Positions 18,412 to 27,164 of a stretch of DNA of 64,000 nucleotides are shown here, one piece after another. Each line of letters opens with the position of its first letter. Within the stretch, counting starts at the first letter, position 1. Under the pieces are notes generated by a model. It made no database searches, had not been told where the DNA came from, and was given only the letters and a program-made list of their open reading frames with translations. This DNA is from Streptomyces sp. 3214.6 (lineage in GTDB: Bacteria > Actinomycetota > Actinomycetes > Streptomycetales > Streptomycetaceae). The DNA lies in assembly GCF_900129855.1 (NCBI RefSeq), contig NZ_LT670819.1, positions 7,006,001-7,070,000 on the forward strand. Direction: 5' to 3'. The translations under genes were made by a program, and so were the position numbers.

Positions 18412-19869
18412 ATGGCCGAGCTCGTGGAACACGGACAGCTGTTCATCGGCGGGGAATTGACCGACCCGCTGGGCAAGGACGTCATCGAGGTGGTCTCGCC
18501 GCACACCGAGGAGGTCATCGGGCGGGTCCCGCACGCGTCCACGGCCGATGTGGACCGGGCCGTCGCCGCGGCGCGGCGGGCCTTCGACGAGGGGCCCTGG
18601 GCGCGGCTGTCGCTCGACGAGCGGATCGCCGTGGTCACCCGCATCAAGGACGGCATCGCCCTGCGTCATGAGGAGATCGCCCGCGTGATCTCCTCCGAGA
18701 ACGGCTCCCCGTACTCCTGGAGTGTCCTCGCGCAGGCCCTCGGCGCGATGATGGTGTGGGACGCGGCGATCAAGGTGGCCCGGGACTTCACGTACGAGGA
18801 GCGCCGCGACGGTGTGCTCGGGAAGATCCTCGTGCGGCGCGAGCCGGTGGGCGTGGTCGCGGCCGTCGTTCCCTGGAACGTCCCGCAGTTCGTGGCCGCC
18901 GCCAAGCTCGCGCCCGCGCTGCTCACCGGCTGCTCGGTGGTGCTGAAGCCGTCCCCGGAGTCGCCGCTGGACGCGTATCTGCTGGCCGAGATCACGCGGG
19001 AGGCCGGGCTGCCGGAGGGCGTGCTGTCGATCCTGCCCGCGGACCGCGAGGTCAGCGAGTACCTGGTCGGGCATCCGGGCGTCGACAAGGTCGCGTTCAC
19101 GGGCTCGGTCGCGGCCGGGAAGCGGGTCATGGAGGTGGCCGCCCGCAATCTCACGCGCGTGACCCTGGAACTCGGCGGCAAGTCGGCGGCGGTCGTGCTG
19201 CCCGACGCGGACCTTGCCACGGCCGTCCCCGGGATCGTCTCGGCCGCCTTCATGAACAACGGGCAGGCCTGTGTGGCCCAGACCCGCATCCTCCTGCCGC
19301 GCTCGCGCTACGACGAGTTCGCGGACGCCTTCGCCGCGGCGGCGGCCGCGCTGGTCGTCGGCGACCCGATGGACCCGGCGACCCAGGTCGGGCCGCTGGT
19401 CGCCGAGCGGCAGCAGCGTCGGAACCTCGACTACATCCGGATCGGGCAGGAGGAGGGCGCGAAGATCCTCACCGGTGGCGGGCGTCCGGCGGGTCTGGAG
19501 CGCGGCTGGTATGTGGAGCCGACCCTCTTCGGCGACGTCGACAACTCCATGCGGATCGCCCGCGAGGAGATCTTCGGACCGGTGATCTGCCTCCTGCCCT
19601 ACGGCGACGAGTCCGAGGCCGTGAAGATCGCGAACGACTCCGACTACGGGCTGAGCGGCAGCGTCTGGACGGCCGACGTTGGGCACGGTATCGAGGTCGC
19701 ACGCCAGGTCCGTACGGGGACGTACTCCGTGAACACCTTCAGCCTGGACATGCTCGGCCCGTTCGGCGGCTACAAGAACTCCGGGCTGGGGCGGGAGTTC
19801 GGGCCCGAGGGCTTCGGCGAGTACCTGGAGCACAAGATGATCCATCTGCCGGCCGGCTGGGAGGGCTGA
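18412..19869 (+). CDS. NAD(P)-dependent aldehyde dehydrogenase
   Basis: 485 residues, full length for the family. PWNVPQF and KPSPESPLDAY (cofactor site), FTGSVAAGKRV, LELGGKSA (general-base Glu) and NNGQACVAQTR (catalytic Cys about 285) are all present, as is EEIFGPVICLLPY. ATG 18412 was preferred to GTG 18406 on spacing to AAGG. The position under KstR-type and motif II sites and just before a ferredoxin suggests oxidation of a steroid-side-chain aldehyde or alcohol product, but the substrate is inferred. Confidence 0.9.
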   Translation: MAELVEHGQLFIGGELTDPLGKDVIEVVSPHTEEVIGRVPHASTADVDRAVAAARRAFDEGPWARLSLDERIAVVTRIKDGIALRHEEIARVISSENGSPYSWSVLAQALGAMMVWDAAIKVARDFTYEERRDGVLGKILVRREPVGVVAAVVPWNVPQFVAAAKLAPALLTGCSVVLKPSPESPLDAYLLAEITREAGLPEGVLSILPADREVSEYLVGHPGVDKVAFTGSVAAGKRVMEVAARNLTRVTLELGGKSAAVVLPDADLATAVPGIVSAAFMNNGQACVAQTRILLPRSRYDEFADAFAAAAAALVVGDPMDPATQVGPLVAERQQRRNLDYIRIGQEEGAKILTGGGRPAGLERGWYVEPTLFGDVDNSMRIAREEIFGPVICLLPYGDESEAVKIANDSDYGLSGSVWTADVGHGIEVARQVRTGTYSVNTFSLDMLGPFGGYKNSGLGREFGPEGFGEYLEHKMIHLPAGWEG

Positions 19870-19872
19870 GGG

Positions 19873-20211
19873 ATGGAGGTACCTCTCGCGCGAACGGATT
19901 CGAGCGCGGGCCCGAGTGCGGGGGCGGGGACGAGCGCGGGGGCGGGGACGAGCGCGGGGGCGGGGGCGAGCGCGGGGGCGGGCGACCGGTGGCACGTCGA
20001 CGTGGACCGTTCGCTGTGCATCGGTTCCGCGCAGTGCCTCCATCGAGCGCCCGAGGGCTTCCGGCTGGACGCCGCGCGCCAGTCCCATCCGGTCGACCCC
20101 GACACGGACGCGAACGAGCAGGTGCTGGCGGCGGCGGAGAACTGCCCGGTGGAGGCGATCGTGATCACACTGATGGGGAGCGGGGAGGCGGTCTTCCCGC
20201 CGGAGGAGTAA
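19873..20211 (+). CDS. 3Fe-4S ferredoxin with a repetitive N-terminal extension
   Basis: 112 residues, three bases after the aldehyde dehydrogenase. The C-terminal 75 residues form a standard small actinobacterial ferredoxin: VDVDRSLCIGSAQCLHRAPE and the last ligand in AENCPVEAI, giving the three-cysteine pattern of a [3Fe-4S] cluster. Such ferredoxins feed electrons to P450s, and CYP125 at 14.3 kb is a natural partner (compare mycobacterial FdxD). The first 38 residues are a Ser-Ala-Gly-Thr repeat encoded by 18-base tandem units, absent from ordinary members. A start closer to the core cannot be excluded. Confidence 0.88.
   Translation: MEVPLARTDSSAGPSAGAGTSAGAGTSAGAGASAGAGDRWHVDVDRSLCIGSAQCLHRAPEGFRLDAARQSHPVDPDTDANEQVLAAAENCPVEAIVITLMGSGEAVFPPEE
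19915..19983 (+). repeat. 18-base tandem repeat inside the ferredoxin gene
   Basis: Nearly four units of AGCGCGGGGGCGGGGACG in frame, coding SAGAGT. The units are almost identical at DNA level, suggesting recent slippage and possible length variation between strains. Confidence 0.85.
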
Positions 20212-20449
20212 AAATTTCCCTTTTGGGGTGTTCCATACCGCTTCAGGTGTTCTATTCTGTTAGTGGCCTACGGGGCGAGTGAGGGAGTTCGACCGGAGTA
20301 GCCGACTTGGGCGCGACGCCGAGAGGTACGGGCATCCGCTGAGGCCGACGTCGACGGTCGGACTGAGGGACCTGAAGGTTGCATGACAGGGCCTGAAGGC
20401 GACCCCCGATCGTCTCGTAGGTCCTTTCTGTGCGCGTGGGTCCGTCGCG

Positions 20450-21106
20450 TCATGCGTGCGGGCGCGGGTCCGTCACGTCGATCAGGCGGCACACCGTCTC
20501 GATGTCGATTCGGACCTGGGCGATGGAGGCGCGGCCCGACAGCCAGGTGATCAGCGCGGAGTGCCAGGTGTGCTCGATGACGCGGACCGCGGAGAGCTGC
20601 TCGGGGGTCGGATCGGTGAGGCCCATCGCGTCCAGGATGATCGCCGTCGTCTGACGCGAGACCTGGTCGACCTCCGGAGAGACGCTTCGGTCGGCGAAGG
20701 TCAGCGCGCGCACCATCGCGTCCGCCAGGTGCGGCTCGCGCTGCAGTGCGCGAAAGGCCCGCATCAGCGTCTCCGCGACCCGCTCGGCCGCCCGCTCGCC
20801 CGTCGGCGGCTTCTTTCGCAGCGTGCCGTGCATGTGCTCCAGCTGGTCCTGCATCGTGGCGACCAGCAGATGCACCTTGGACGGGAAGTACCGGTAGAGG
20901 GTGCCGAGGGCGACCTGCGACGACTCCGCGACCTCCCGCATCTGCACCGCGTCGAACCCACCCCGGCTGGCCAACTGCGCGCTCGCGTGCAGGATGCGGC
21001 GGCGGCGCGCCTCCTGCCGCTCGGTGAGGGGCGAGGACTGCGCCTTGCTCCCCTTGGCTTCCGCGTTCCCCTTGGCTTCCGCGGGCGTGGCTGGCGTGGG
21101 TGGCAT
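20450..21106 (-). CDS. kstR: TetR-family repressor of steroid catabolism, KstR homologue
   Basis: 218 residues from ATG 21106; GTG 21214 is an alternative with 36 more residues. The DNA-binding part (about 30-85: RRRRILHASAQLASRGGFDAVQMREVAE, then VALGTLYRYFPSKVHLLV) is nearly that of mycobacterial KstR, and the ligand-domain segment EVDQVSRQ and the HTWHSALITWLSGRAS region also match its layout. KstR represses cholesterol genes until a 3-oxo-steroid acyl-CoA thioester binds. A perfect consensus box (21271-21284) sits in its own divergent promoter, which fits autoregulation. Three further boxes in the window mark likely targets. Confidence 0.85.
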   Translation of the reverse strand: MPPTPATPAEAKGNAEAKGSKAQSSPLTERQEARRRRILHASAQLASRGGFDAVQMREVAESSQVALGTLYRYFPSKVHLLVATMQDQLEHMHGTLRKKPPTGERAAERVAETLMRAFRALQREPHLADAMVRALTFADRSVSPEVDQVSRQTTAIILDAMGLTDPTPEQLSAVRVIEHTWHSALITWLSGRASIAQVRIDIETVCRLIDVTDPRPHA

Positions 21107-21270
21107 GGGTCTCGTTCCGGTCCGTTCCGTGACAGTCCTGGTGACAGTCGGTGAGGGGCGGTGATCATGCGGTTCGGCAGAGCGGTCGGTCGTGGCGTGA
21201 ATCACCTGATCCACTGCTCCCAGCGCTCTTACCTGCCGGTAGATTCAGAGCCTCCCGGACGATCAAGTCT

Positions 21271-21284
21271 GAAACTTGTTCTAG
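21271..21284. promoter_or_regulatory. KstR operator between kstR and the glycosyltransferase operon
   Basis: TGAAACTTGTTCTA matches TnnAACnnGTTnnA at every fixed position. It lies 54 bases before GTG 21338 and upstream of kstR, so it can control both directions. Confidence 0.78.
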
Positions 21285-21337
21285 ATTAGCGTCCCGTCGT
21301 AGTCTCGCGGGACCATGCAGGCAGAAGGGGGCCCGGA

Positions 21338-22810
21338 GTGACCGCTGAGGCCAGTCAGGCGGGGTCTCGGCATGACCTCGCGGCCGACGGCAAGCGACCG
21401 CTCAACATCGCGCTCCTCACCTATAAGGGGAACCCGTTCTGCGGGGGCCAGGGCGTCTACGTACGGCATCTCTCGCGTGAGCTCGTCCGCCTCGGTCACC
21501 GCGTCGAGGTGATCGGCTCCCAGCCCTATCCGGTGCTGGACCCGGTGGACCCGGCCCATGACGACCGCCTCTCGCTCACCGAGCTGCCCAGCCTCGACCT
21601 GTACCGCCAGCCGGACCCCTTCCGCACCCCGAAGCGCGGTGAGTACCGCGACTGGATCGACGCCCTCGAGGTGGCGACGATGTGGACCGGCGGGTTCCCC
21701 GAGCCGCGGACCTTCGCCCTGCGTGCCCGCCGTCATCTGCGCGCCCGGCGCGGGGAGTTCGACGTCGTGCACGACAACCAGACCCTCGGCTACGGCCTGT
21801 TGGGGGACCTCGGCGCACCCCTGGTCACCACCATCCACCACCCCATCACCGTCGACCGGCAGTTGGAGCTGGACGCCGCCGAGGGATGGCGCCGGCGCTA
21901 CTCCGTGCGCCGCTGGTACGCGTTCACCCGCATGCAGAAGCGCGTCGCGCGCCGGCTGCCGTCCGTGCTCACCGTCTCCGGCACCTCCCGCCAGGAGATC
22001 GTCGACCACCTCGGCGTCCGCGACGACCGCATCCACGTCGTCCACATCGGCGCCGACACCGACCTGTTCTCGCCGAACCCGGCCGTGCCGCAGATACCCG
22101 GCCGGATCGTGACGACGTCCAGCGCGGACGTCCCCCTCAAGGGTCTGGTCTTCCTCGTCGAGGCGCTGGCGAAGGTGCGCACCGAGCACCCGCGCGCCCA
22201 CCTCGTCGTCGTCGGCAAGCGCCCGCACGAAGGGCCGGTCGCCCAGGCGATCGAGCGGTACGGCCTCGAAGGCGCCGTCGAGTTCGTCAAGGGCATCTCC
22301 GACGCCGAACTGGTCGACCTGGTGCGCTCGGCGGAGGTCGCCTGCGTGCCGTCGCTGTACGAGGGCTTCTCCCTGCCGGCCGCCGAGGCCATGGCCACAG
22401 GCACCCCGCTGCTCGCCACGACCGGCGGGGCGATCCCCGAGGTCGCCGGGCGCGACGGGGAGACCTGCCTGGCCGTGCCGCCGGGCGACGCAGGCGCGCT
22501 GGCCGCGGGCCTGAGCCGGCTCCTGGGCGACCCCGCGCTGCGGGCCCGGCTGGGTGCGGCCGGGCGGGAACGGGTGCTGGACCGTTTCACCTGGGCGCGG
22601 GCCGCTGAGGGAACCGTGGCCCGCTACCGCGAGGCGATAGCCGACGGCCGCCGCGCAGGTACTGCCGTGGCTCCCGCCGCCCCCGAAGCCGCCGTCGTCG
22701 AAACCGCCGAGGCCGTTGCCGCCGGTCGTGGTGTCGACGCCGTTGACGCCGTTGACGCCGACGGCGTCGTATCCGAAGCATCCGATCGCGAAAGCAGGGC
22801 CACGTGCTGA
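21338..22810 (+). CDS. Glycosyltransferase family 4 protein
   Basis: 490 residues from GTG 21338. GT-B fold: the acceptor half begins with NIALLTYKGNPFCGGQGVYV and the donor half carries VDVPLKGLVFLVEAL-type, LVVVGKRP and the EX7E-like PSLYEGFSLPAAEAMATGTPLL (about 343-365). It transfers a sugar from a nucleotide sugar to an unknown acceptor in the cytoplasm. It is the first gene of a three-gene operon (overlaps with both following genes) under a KstR-type box. The last 60 residues are a low-complexity Ala/Val/Asp tail (AVDAVDADG) outside the fold. Confidence 0.87.
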   Translation: MTAEASQAGSRHDLAADGKRPLNIALLTYKGNPFCGGQGVYVRHLSRELVRLGHRVEVIGSQPYPVLDPVDPAHDDRLSLTELPSLDLYRQPDPFRTPKRGEYRDWIDALEVATMWTGGFPEPRTFALRARRHLRARRGEFDVVHDNQTLGYGLLGDLGAPLVTTIHHPITVDRQLELDAAEGWRRRYSVRRWYAFTRMQKRVARRLPSVLTVSGTSRQEIVDHLGVRDDRIHVVHIGADTDLFSPNPAVPQIPGRIVTTSSADVPLKGLVFLVEALAKVRTEHPRAHLVVVGKRPHEGPVAQAIERYGLEGAVEFVKGISDAELVDLVRSAEVACVPSLYEGFSLPAAEAMATGTPLLATTGGAIPEVAGRDGETCLAVPPGDAGALAAGLSRLLGDPALRARLGAAGRERVLDRFTWARAAEGTVARYREAIADGRRAGTAVAPAAPEAAVVETAEAVAAGRGVDAVDAVDADGVVSEASDRESRATC

Positions 22811-23547
22811 CCGTCGACTTCTCCCGGTTCCCGCTCGCCCCGGGCGACCGAGTCCTGGACCTCGGCTGTGGGGCGGGGCGGCACGCCTTCGAGTGCTACC
22901 GGCGGGGCGCCCAGGTCGTGGCGCTCGACCAGAACGGCGAGGAGATCCGCGAGGTCGCCAAGTGGTTCGCGGCGATGAAGGAGGCCGGGGAGGCCCCCGA
23001 GGGTGCCACCGCCACCGCCATGGAGGGCGACGCCCTGGCGCTGCCCTTCCCCGACGAGTCCTTCGACGTCGTCATCATCTCCGAGGTCATGGAGCACATC
23101 CCGGACGACAAGGGAGTGCTCGCGGAAATGGTGCGCGTGCTGAAGCCCGGCGGCCGCATCGCGATCACCGTGCCGCGCTACGGCCCCGAGAAGGTCTGCT
23201 GGACGCTCTCCGACGCCTACCACGAGGTCGAGGGCGGCCACATCCGCATCTACAAGGCGGACGAACTGCTCGCGAAGATCCGCGAGGCGGGACTCAAGCC
23301 GTACGGCACCCACCACGCCCACGCGCTGCACTCTCCGTACTGGTGGCTCAAGTGCGCGTTTGGCGTGGACAACGACAAGGCGCTGCCGGTGCGGGCGTAC
23401 CACAAGCTGCTGGTCTGGGACATCATGAAGAAGCCGCTCGCGACCCGCGTCGCCGAGCAGGCGCTGAACCCGCTGATCGGCAAGAGCTTCGTGGCGTACG
23501 CGACCAAGCCGCACCTTCCCGCGCTGTCCGAGGTGGCCGCCAAGTGA
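22804..23547 (+). CDS. Class I SAM-dependent methyltransferase
   Basis: 247 residues; GTG 22804 overlaps the glycosyltransferase 3' end by 7 bases. Motif I VLDLGCGAGRHAFEC (about 18-32), the acidic VVALDQNG loop, and IISEVMEHIPDDKGVLAEMV, RVLKPGGRIAITVPR are visible, placing it with Methyltransf_11-type enzymes. The methyl acceptor is unknown; tight coupling to a glycosyltransferase and a toroid protein suggests a shared glycolipid or isoprenoid product. Confidence 0.87.
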   Translation: MLTVDFSRFPLAPGDRVLDLGCGAGRHAFECYRRGAQVVALDQNGEEIREVAKWFAAMKEAGEAPEGATATAMEGDALALPFPDESFDVVIISEVMEHIPDDKGVLAEMVRVLKPGGRIAITVPRYGPEKVCWTLSDAYHEVEGGHIRIYKADELLAKIREAGLKPYGTHHAHALHSPYWWLKCAFGVDNDKALPVRAYHKLLVWDIMKKPLATRVAEQALNPLIGKSFVAYATKPHLPALSEVAAK

Positions 23548-24614
23548 CCACCCCCCGGACAGAACACCTCGTCCTGCCCGGGGTCCTCACCGCCGAGCAG
23601 GCCGCCGCGACCGTCGCCGGGATCCTCGCCGTGCAGCGCGAGGACGGTGCGATCCCCTGGTTCCGGGGCCACCACCTCGACCCCTGGGACCACACCGAGG
23701 CCGCGATGGCGCTGGACGCGGCGGGCGAGCACGAGGCCGCCGAGCGGGCGTACACCTGGCTGGCCCGGCACCAGAACGACGACGGCTCGTGGTTCGCGGC
23801 GTACGCGGACGGCGCCTTCGACGAGGTCACCGACCGCGGGCGCGAGACGAACTTCGTCGCCTACATAGCCGTCGGCGTCTGGCACCACTACCTCTCCACC
23901 GGCGACGACACCTTCCTGGACCGCATGTGGCCGGCCGTCTACGCGGCCGTCGAGTACGTGCTGCGGCTCCAGCAGCCCGGCGGGCAGATCGGCTGGCGGC
24001 GCGAGGACGACGGCGCCCCGACCGCCGACGCCCTGCTCACCGGCTCCTCCTCGATCCACCAGGCGCTGCGCTGCGCGCTGGCGATCGCCGGGCAGCGCGA
24101 AGAGGCCCAGCCCGACTGGGAGTTGGCGGTCGGCGCGCTACGGCACGCCATACGACGGCATCCGGAGCGGTTCCTCGACAAGGACCGCTACTCGATGGAC
24201 TGGTACTACCCGGTGCTGGGCGGCGCGTTGACCGGCACGGAGGCCAAGTCCCGTATCGAGGCGGACTGGGAGCGGTTCGTGGTGCCGGGACTGGGGGTGC
24301 GGTGCGTGGTCCCCAACCCGTGGGTGACGGGGGGCGAGTCCGCCGAACTCGCCCTCGCGCTGTGGGCGATGGGCGAGTCCGATCGGGCGCTGGAGATCCT
24401 CCAGTCGATCCAGCATCTGCGGGACGCGGAGTCGGGGCTGTACTGGACCGGGCTCGTCTTCGAGGACGAGGCGATCTGGCCCCGGGAACTGACCACGTGG
24501 ACCGCCGGGTCGCTGCTGCTGGCCGTCGCCGCCCTCGGGGGACATGAGGCGACGTGTGCCGTGTTCGGCGGGGAACTGCTTCCTTCCGGGCTCGAGGTCG
24601 ACTGCTGCGCCTGA
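23544..24614 (+). CDS. Alpha/alpha-toroid protein (prenyltransferase/squalene-oxidase-repeat-like)
   Basis: 356 residues from GTG 23544, which overlaps the methyltransferase stop as GTGA. Repeated helix pairs with Gly-rich turns (GAIPWFRGHHLDPWDHTEA, WLARHQNDDGSWFAAY, LQQPGGQIGWRRED, SIHQALRCALAIAG) resemble the (alpha/alpha)6 barrels of prenyltransferase-like and glycosidase-like proteins. No DxDD or other terpene-cyclase acid motif is evident, so catalysis of that kind is doubtful. Annotated prenyltransferase in many genomes, but a glycan-active role fits equally well beside a glycosyltransferase. Confidence 0.7.
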   Translation: MTTPRTEHLVLPGVLTAEQAAATVAGILAVQREDGAIPWFRGHHLDPWDHTEAAMALDAAGEHEAAERAYTWLARHQNDDGSWFAAYADGAFDEVTDRGRETNFVAYIAVGVWHHYLSTGDDTFLDRMWPAVYAAVEYVLRLQQPGGQIGWRREDDGAPTADALLTGSSSIHQALRCALAIAGQREEAQPDWELAVGALRHAIRRHPERFLDKDRYSMDWYYPVLGGALTGTEAKSRIEADWERFVVPGLGVRCVVPNPWVTGGESAELALALWAMGESDRALEILQSIQHLRDAESGLYWTGLVFEDEAIWPRELTTWTAGSLLLAVAALGGHEATCAVFGGELLPSGLEVDCCA

Positions 24615-24639
24615 GGGCGCGGTGGCCCCCTGGCGTGCC

Positions 24640-24933
24640 TCAGTGGCGGTGGACCCTGTTGGCGATGGCGTGGCCCACGAAGAGGTAGACCACCGCCGCC
24701 AGGCCGTAGCCCGCCACCACCCTTGCCCAGGCCTCGTCGAAGGTGAACAGGTCATGGGACCAGCCGGCGAGCCAGCGGGCCGTGTCATGGATGAACTGCA
24801 CGAAGGAGTTGGCGCGGTTCGCGTCGAGCAGGTACATCAGGATCCACAGGCCCAGGATGAGGGCCATGATGTCGGCGACGACCGCGATGACCGTCCCGGC
24901 CTGATTGGCGCCGTTGCGATATCGAGGGGACAT
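24640..24933 (-). CDS. Small membrane protein
   Basis: 97 residues with two predicted membrane segments, VIAVVADIMALILGLWILMY (about 15-34) and VVAGYGLAAVVYLFVGHAIA (about 72-91), separated by a Trp-rich loop (RWLAGWSHDLF). Conserved-looking small Streptomyces membrane protein of unknown role. It converges with the toroid gene 25 bases away. Confidence 0.75.
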   Translation of the reverse strand: MSPRYRNGANQAGTVIAVVADIMALILGLWILMYLLDANRANSFVQFIHDTARWLAGWSHDLFTFDEAWARVVAGYGLAAVVYLFVGHAIANRVHRH

Positions 24934-25029
24934 GCCTTTCGGGTTGCCGTTCGACGCCGAACGAAACCCGGCCGGTGCGTGTCGCGGCCATTCGCCCCGT
25001 GCCGGGGTGGAGTTGACGCCTTGCGGTCG

Positions 25030-26040
25030 TCAGGAGTTGAGCTCGGCCAGCACCCGCAGGGTGTGCGGGTCCGGGGCCACGACCAGGAGGTCGGTCACCG
25101 GGGTCTTGCGCCAGGCCTGAAGCCGTTCGGCGATGCGCTCGCGCGGGCCGACGAGGGAGATCTCGTCGGCGAATGCGTCCGGGACGGCGAGCACGGCCTC
25201 CTCGCGCCGGCCGGACAGGAACAGCTCCTGGATGTGCCGCGCCTCCTCCTCGTAGCCCATGCGCGCCATCAGGTCGGCGTGGAAGTTGCGGGTGGCGTGG
25301 CCCATGCCGCCGATGTAGAACCCGAGCATGGCCTTCACCGGCAGCAGCCCCTCCGTGACGTCGTCGCAGACCAACGCCCGTACGAGAGGAGCGACCCGGA
25401 AGCCCTCGGGCAGCGCCGCCACCGCCGGGCCGTACGCGTCCGGCCGGTTCGGCGACCAGTACAGCGGCAGCCAGCCGTCGGCGATACGGATCGTCTGGGC
25501 CACGTTCCGCGGGCCCTCCGCGCCCAACAGCACCGGCAGGTCGGCGCGCAGGGGATGGGTGATCGACTTGAGCGGCCTGCCGAGGCCGGTGGCGTCCGGG
25601 GCACGGTAGGGGTGGGAGTGGAACCGGCCGTCCAGTTCCACCGGGGCCTCCCGACGCAGGACCTGCCGGACGACGTCCACGTACTCCCGGGTCGCGGTCA
25701 GCGGCGACTTCGGGAACGGGCGGCCGTACCAGCCCTCCACCACCTGCGGGCCCGACAGGCCGAGCCCGAGCATCATCCGGCCGCCGGAGAGATGGTCCAG
25801 GGTCAGGGCGTGCATCGCGGTCGTGGTGGGGGAGCGGGCCGCCATCTGGGCTACGGCCGTACCCAGCGAGATCGTCGAGGTCCGTGCAGCGATCCAGGTG
25901 AGCGGGGTGAAGGCGTCCGAGCCCCAGGACTCCGCCGTCCACACGGAGCCGTAGCCGAGCCGTTCCGCCTCGCGCGCCAGCTCCACATGGTCGGGTGAGG
26001 GGCCGCGGCCCCAGTAGCCGAGCGCCAGACCGAGCCGCAT
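25030..26040 (-). CDS. LLM-class F420-dependent oxidoreductase
   Basis: 336 residues from ATG 26040 with GGAGG eight bases upstream. A bacterial luciferase-like TIM barrel: MRLGLALGYWGRGPSPDHV, YGSVWTAESWGSDAFTPL, LGTAVAQMAARSPTTTAMHA, LSGGRMMLGLGLSGPQVVEGWYG and AEGPRNV. Such enzymes use F420H2 (or FMNH2) to reduce or oxidise organic substrates and are frequent in actinobacterial steroid and fatty-acid loci. A motif II palindrome overlaps its promoter, linking it to the catabolic genes at 14, 18 and 36 kb. Confidence 0.88.
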   Translation of the reverse strand: MRLGLALGYWGRGPSPDHVELAREAERLGYGSVWTAESWGSDAFTPLTWIAARTSTISLGTAVAQMAARSPTTTAMHALTLDHLSGGRMMLGLGLSGPQVVEGWYGRPFPKSPLTATREYVDVVRQVLRREAPVELDGRFHSHPYRAPDATGLGRPLKSITHPLRADLPVLLGAEGPRNVAQTIRIADGWLPLYWSPNRPDAYGPAVAALPEGFRVAPLVRALVCDDVTEGLLPVKAMLGFYIGGMGHATRNFHADLMARMGYEEEARHIQELFLSGRREEAVLAVPDAFADEISLVGPRERIAERLQAWRKTPVTDLLVVAPDPHTLRVLAELNS

Positions 26041-26048
26041 ACCAGCCT

Positions 26049-26065
26049 CCTGACGGTACGTCAGA
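26049..26065. promoter_or_regulatory. Motif II operator before the LLM gene
   Basis: CCTGACGGTACGTCAGA, a 7-3-7 inverted repeat with one mismatch at its first base, lies 9 bases before ATG 26040, over the expected transcription start. No KstR-type box accompanies it. Confidence 0.6.
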
Positions 26066-26080
26066 TACGGGGCTGCGACT

Positions 26081-26131
26081 GTACGACAACGGCCCCCCGC
26101 CCGGAAGGGCGAGGGGCCGTAGCCGTTGTAC
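26081..26131 (-). terminator. Hairpin terminator after the 26.1 kb membrane protein gene
   Basis: GTACGACAACGGC near 26081 pairs with GCCGTTGTAC near 26122-26131, with an inner GGCCCC/GGGGCC stem. It lies directly after the stop of the upstream minus-strand gene and before the LLM promoter. Confidence 0.6.
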
Positions 26132-26143
26132 GGGAGCGTGGGC

Positions 26144-26986
26144 TCAGCCGCGCTGGATGCCGGAGGTGTCCCGCAGCACGCCGCGTCGGCCGTCCTGGGT
26201 CTGGGCCACCAGGCCCTGGGCGCCCTGCTCGACCGCGAGGTACCAGGTGCCCGGCGCCAGTTCGGCGATGGGCATCGGCGCGCCGTCCTCCGCGTACAGC
26301 GGACGCGGCACCGGCACGGCGAACCAGAACGGCGAGAAGTCCACGGCCGGCGGCTGCGCCGGACCCGGCTGAGCACCGAACGGCGACTGTCCCGGCTGCC
26401 CACCCGGCTGACCGGGCTGCCCCGGCTGCGGCTGACCGCCGAACGCCGACGGCTGCGGCCCGCCCGGGTAGCCGTAACCCGCGGGCGGCTGCGCACCGTA
26501 GGGCTGGGGGGCCGGCGGCTTGGGCGCCGGGATGAGGCCGACCTGCAGGGCCGGGACGAGGGGGGTGGCGACAGCGGCCGCGGCGAGCAACAGGGTGGCG
26601 ATGAGAGCGAGGATCAGGCCCATCCCGGCGGAGGGGGCGTTCGAGTTGTCCCCGCCGAAGTTGTCCAGGCCGCCGACCGGGTCGACGACGTTGCCGAGGG
26701 CGCTCCAGGCGGCGAACACGGCGAACGCGACACCGAACGCGCCGAGTTCCAGGCCGGCGATCTTGCGAGGGTTCGGCAGACCGCGGGCGACGACAATGAG
26801 CGCGGCGGCGATGAGGCCGGCCAGGACAACACTGAGCAGGACCGGTCCGCTCGACCAGAGGCTCGGGATGTCGAGGCTGCTGGGCGCGTTGTCGTACGAG
26901 TAGTTGTCGAGGAACGACGCGATGAACAGCAATACCGCTGCTCCGATCACCACGCCGTCGCCTCGAGTGAGGGAGCGGATATTCAC
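26144..26986 (-). CDS. Membrane protein with a Pro/Gly/Gln-rich cytoplasmic linker
   Basis: 280 residues from GTG 26986 (AAGGA eight bases upstream). Four hydrophobic segments lie in the first 150 residues (VVIGAAVLLFIASFL, GPVLLSVVLAGLIAAALIVV, LGAFGVAFAVFAAWSAL, GLILALIATLLLAAAAVATP). A low-complexity linker (QPGQPGQPGGQPGQ) and a C-terminal domain (PFWFAVPVPRPLYAED ... GTWYLAVEQGAQGLVAQTQDG) follow. Of the DUF5336-like type; function unknown. Confidence 0.75.
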   Translation of the reverse strand: MNIRSLTRGDGVVIGAAVLLFIASFLDNYSYDNAPSSLDIPSLWSSGPVLLSVVLAGLIAAALIVVARGLPNPRKIAGLELGAFGVAFAVFAAWSALGNVVDPVGGLDNFGGDNSNAPSAGMGLILALIATLLLAAAAVATPLVPALQVGLIPAPKPPAPQPYGAQPPAGYGYPGGPQPSAFGGQPQPGQPGQPGGQPGQSPFGAQPGPAQPPAVDFSPFWFAVPVPRPLYAEDGAPMPIAELAPGTWYLAVEQGAQGLVAQTQDGRRGVLRDTSGIQRG

Positions 26987-27164
26987 TTCAGGTCCTTCGT
27001 CAGTCGTCTCGTCGTCGGTACACGCATACACGTATCGGTAGAGGCGTCGCTGTCACCATGTCGCCGTCAGGCCCCGGTGTGAAGCGTGGGGGTGGCCCCT
27101 CATCGTAGGGACGACACTATCGTCCGCACGATTGTGCTGTCCGCCGTGATCAGCGCGCTGATCA

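Noticed and set aside
23544..24614. Terpene (squalene-hopene) cyclase
   Set aside because: The protein has toroid-type repeats but only 356 residues and no DxDD or QW-motif series expected of such cyclases.
24785..26089. A minus-strand frame overlapping the LLM gene
   Set aside because: Shadow of the LLM oxidoreductase; no domain and unsuitable composition.
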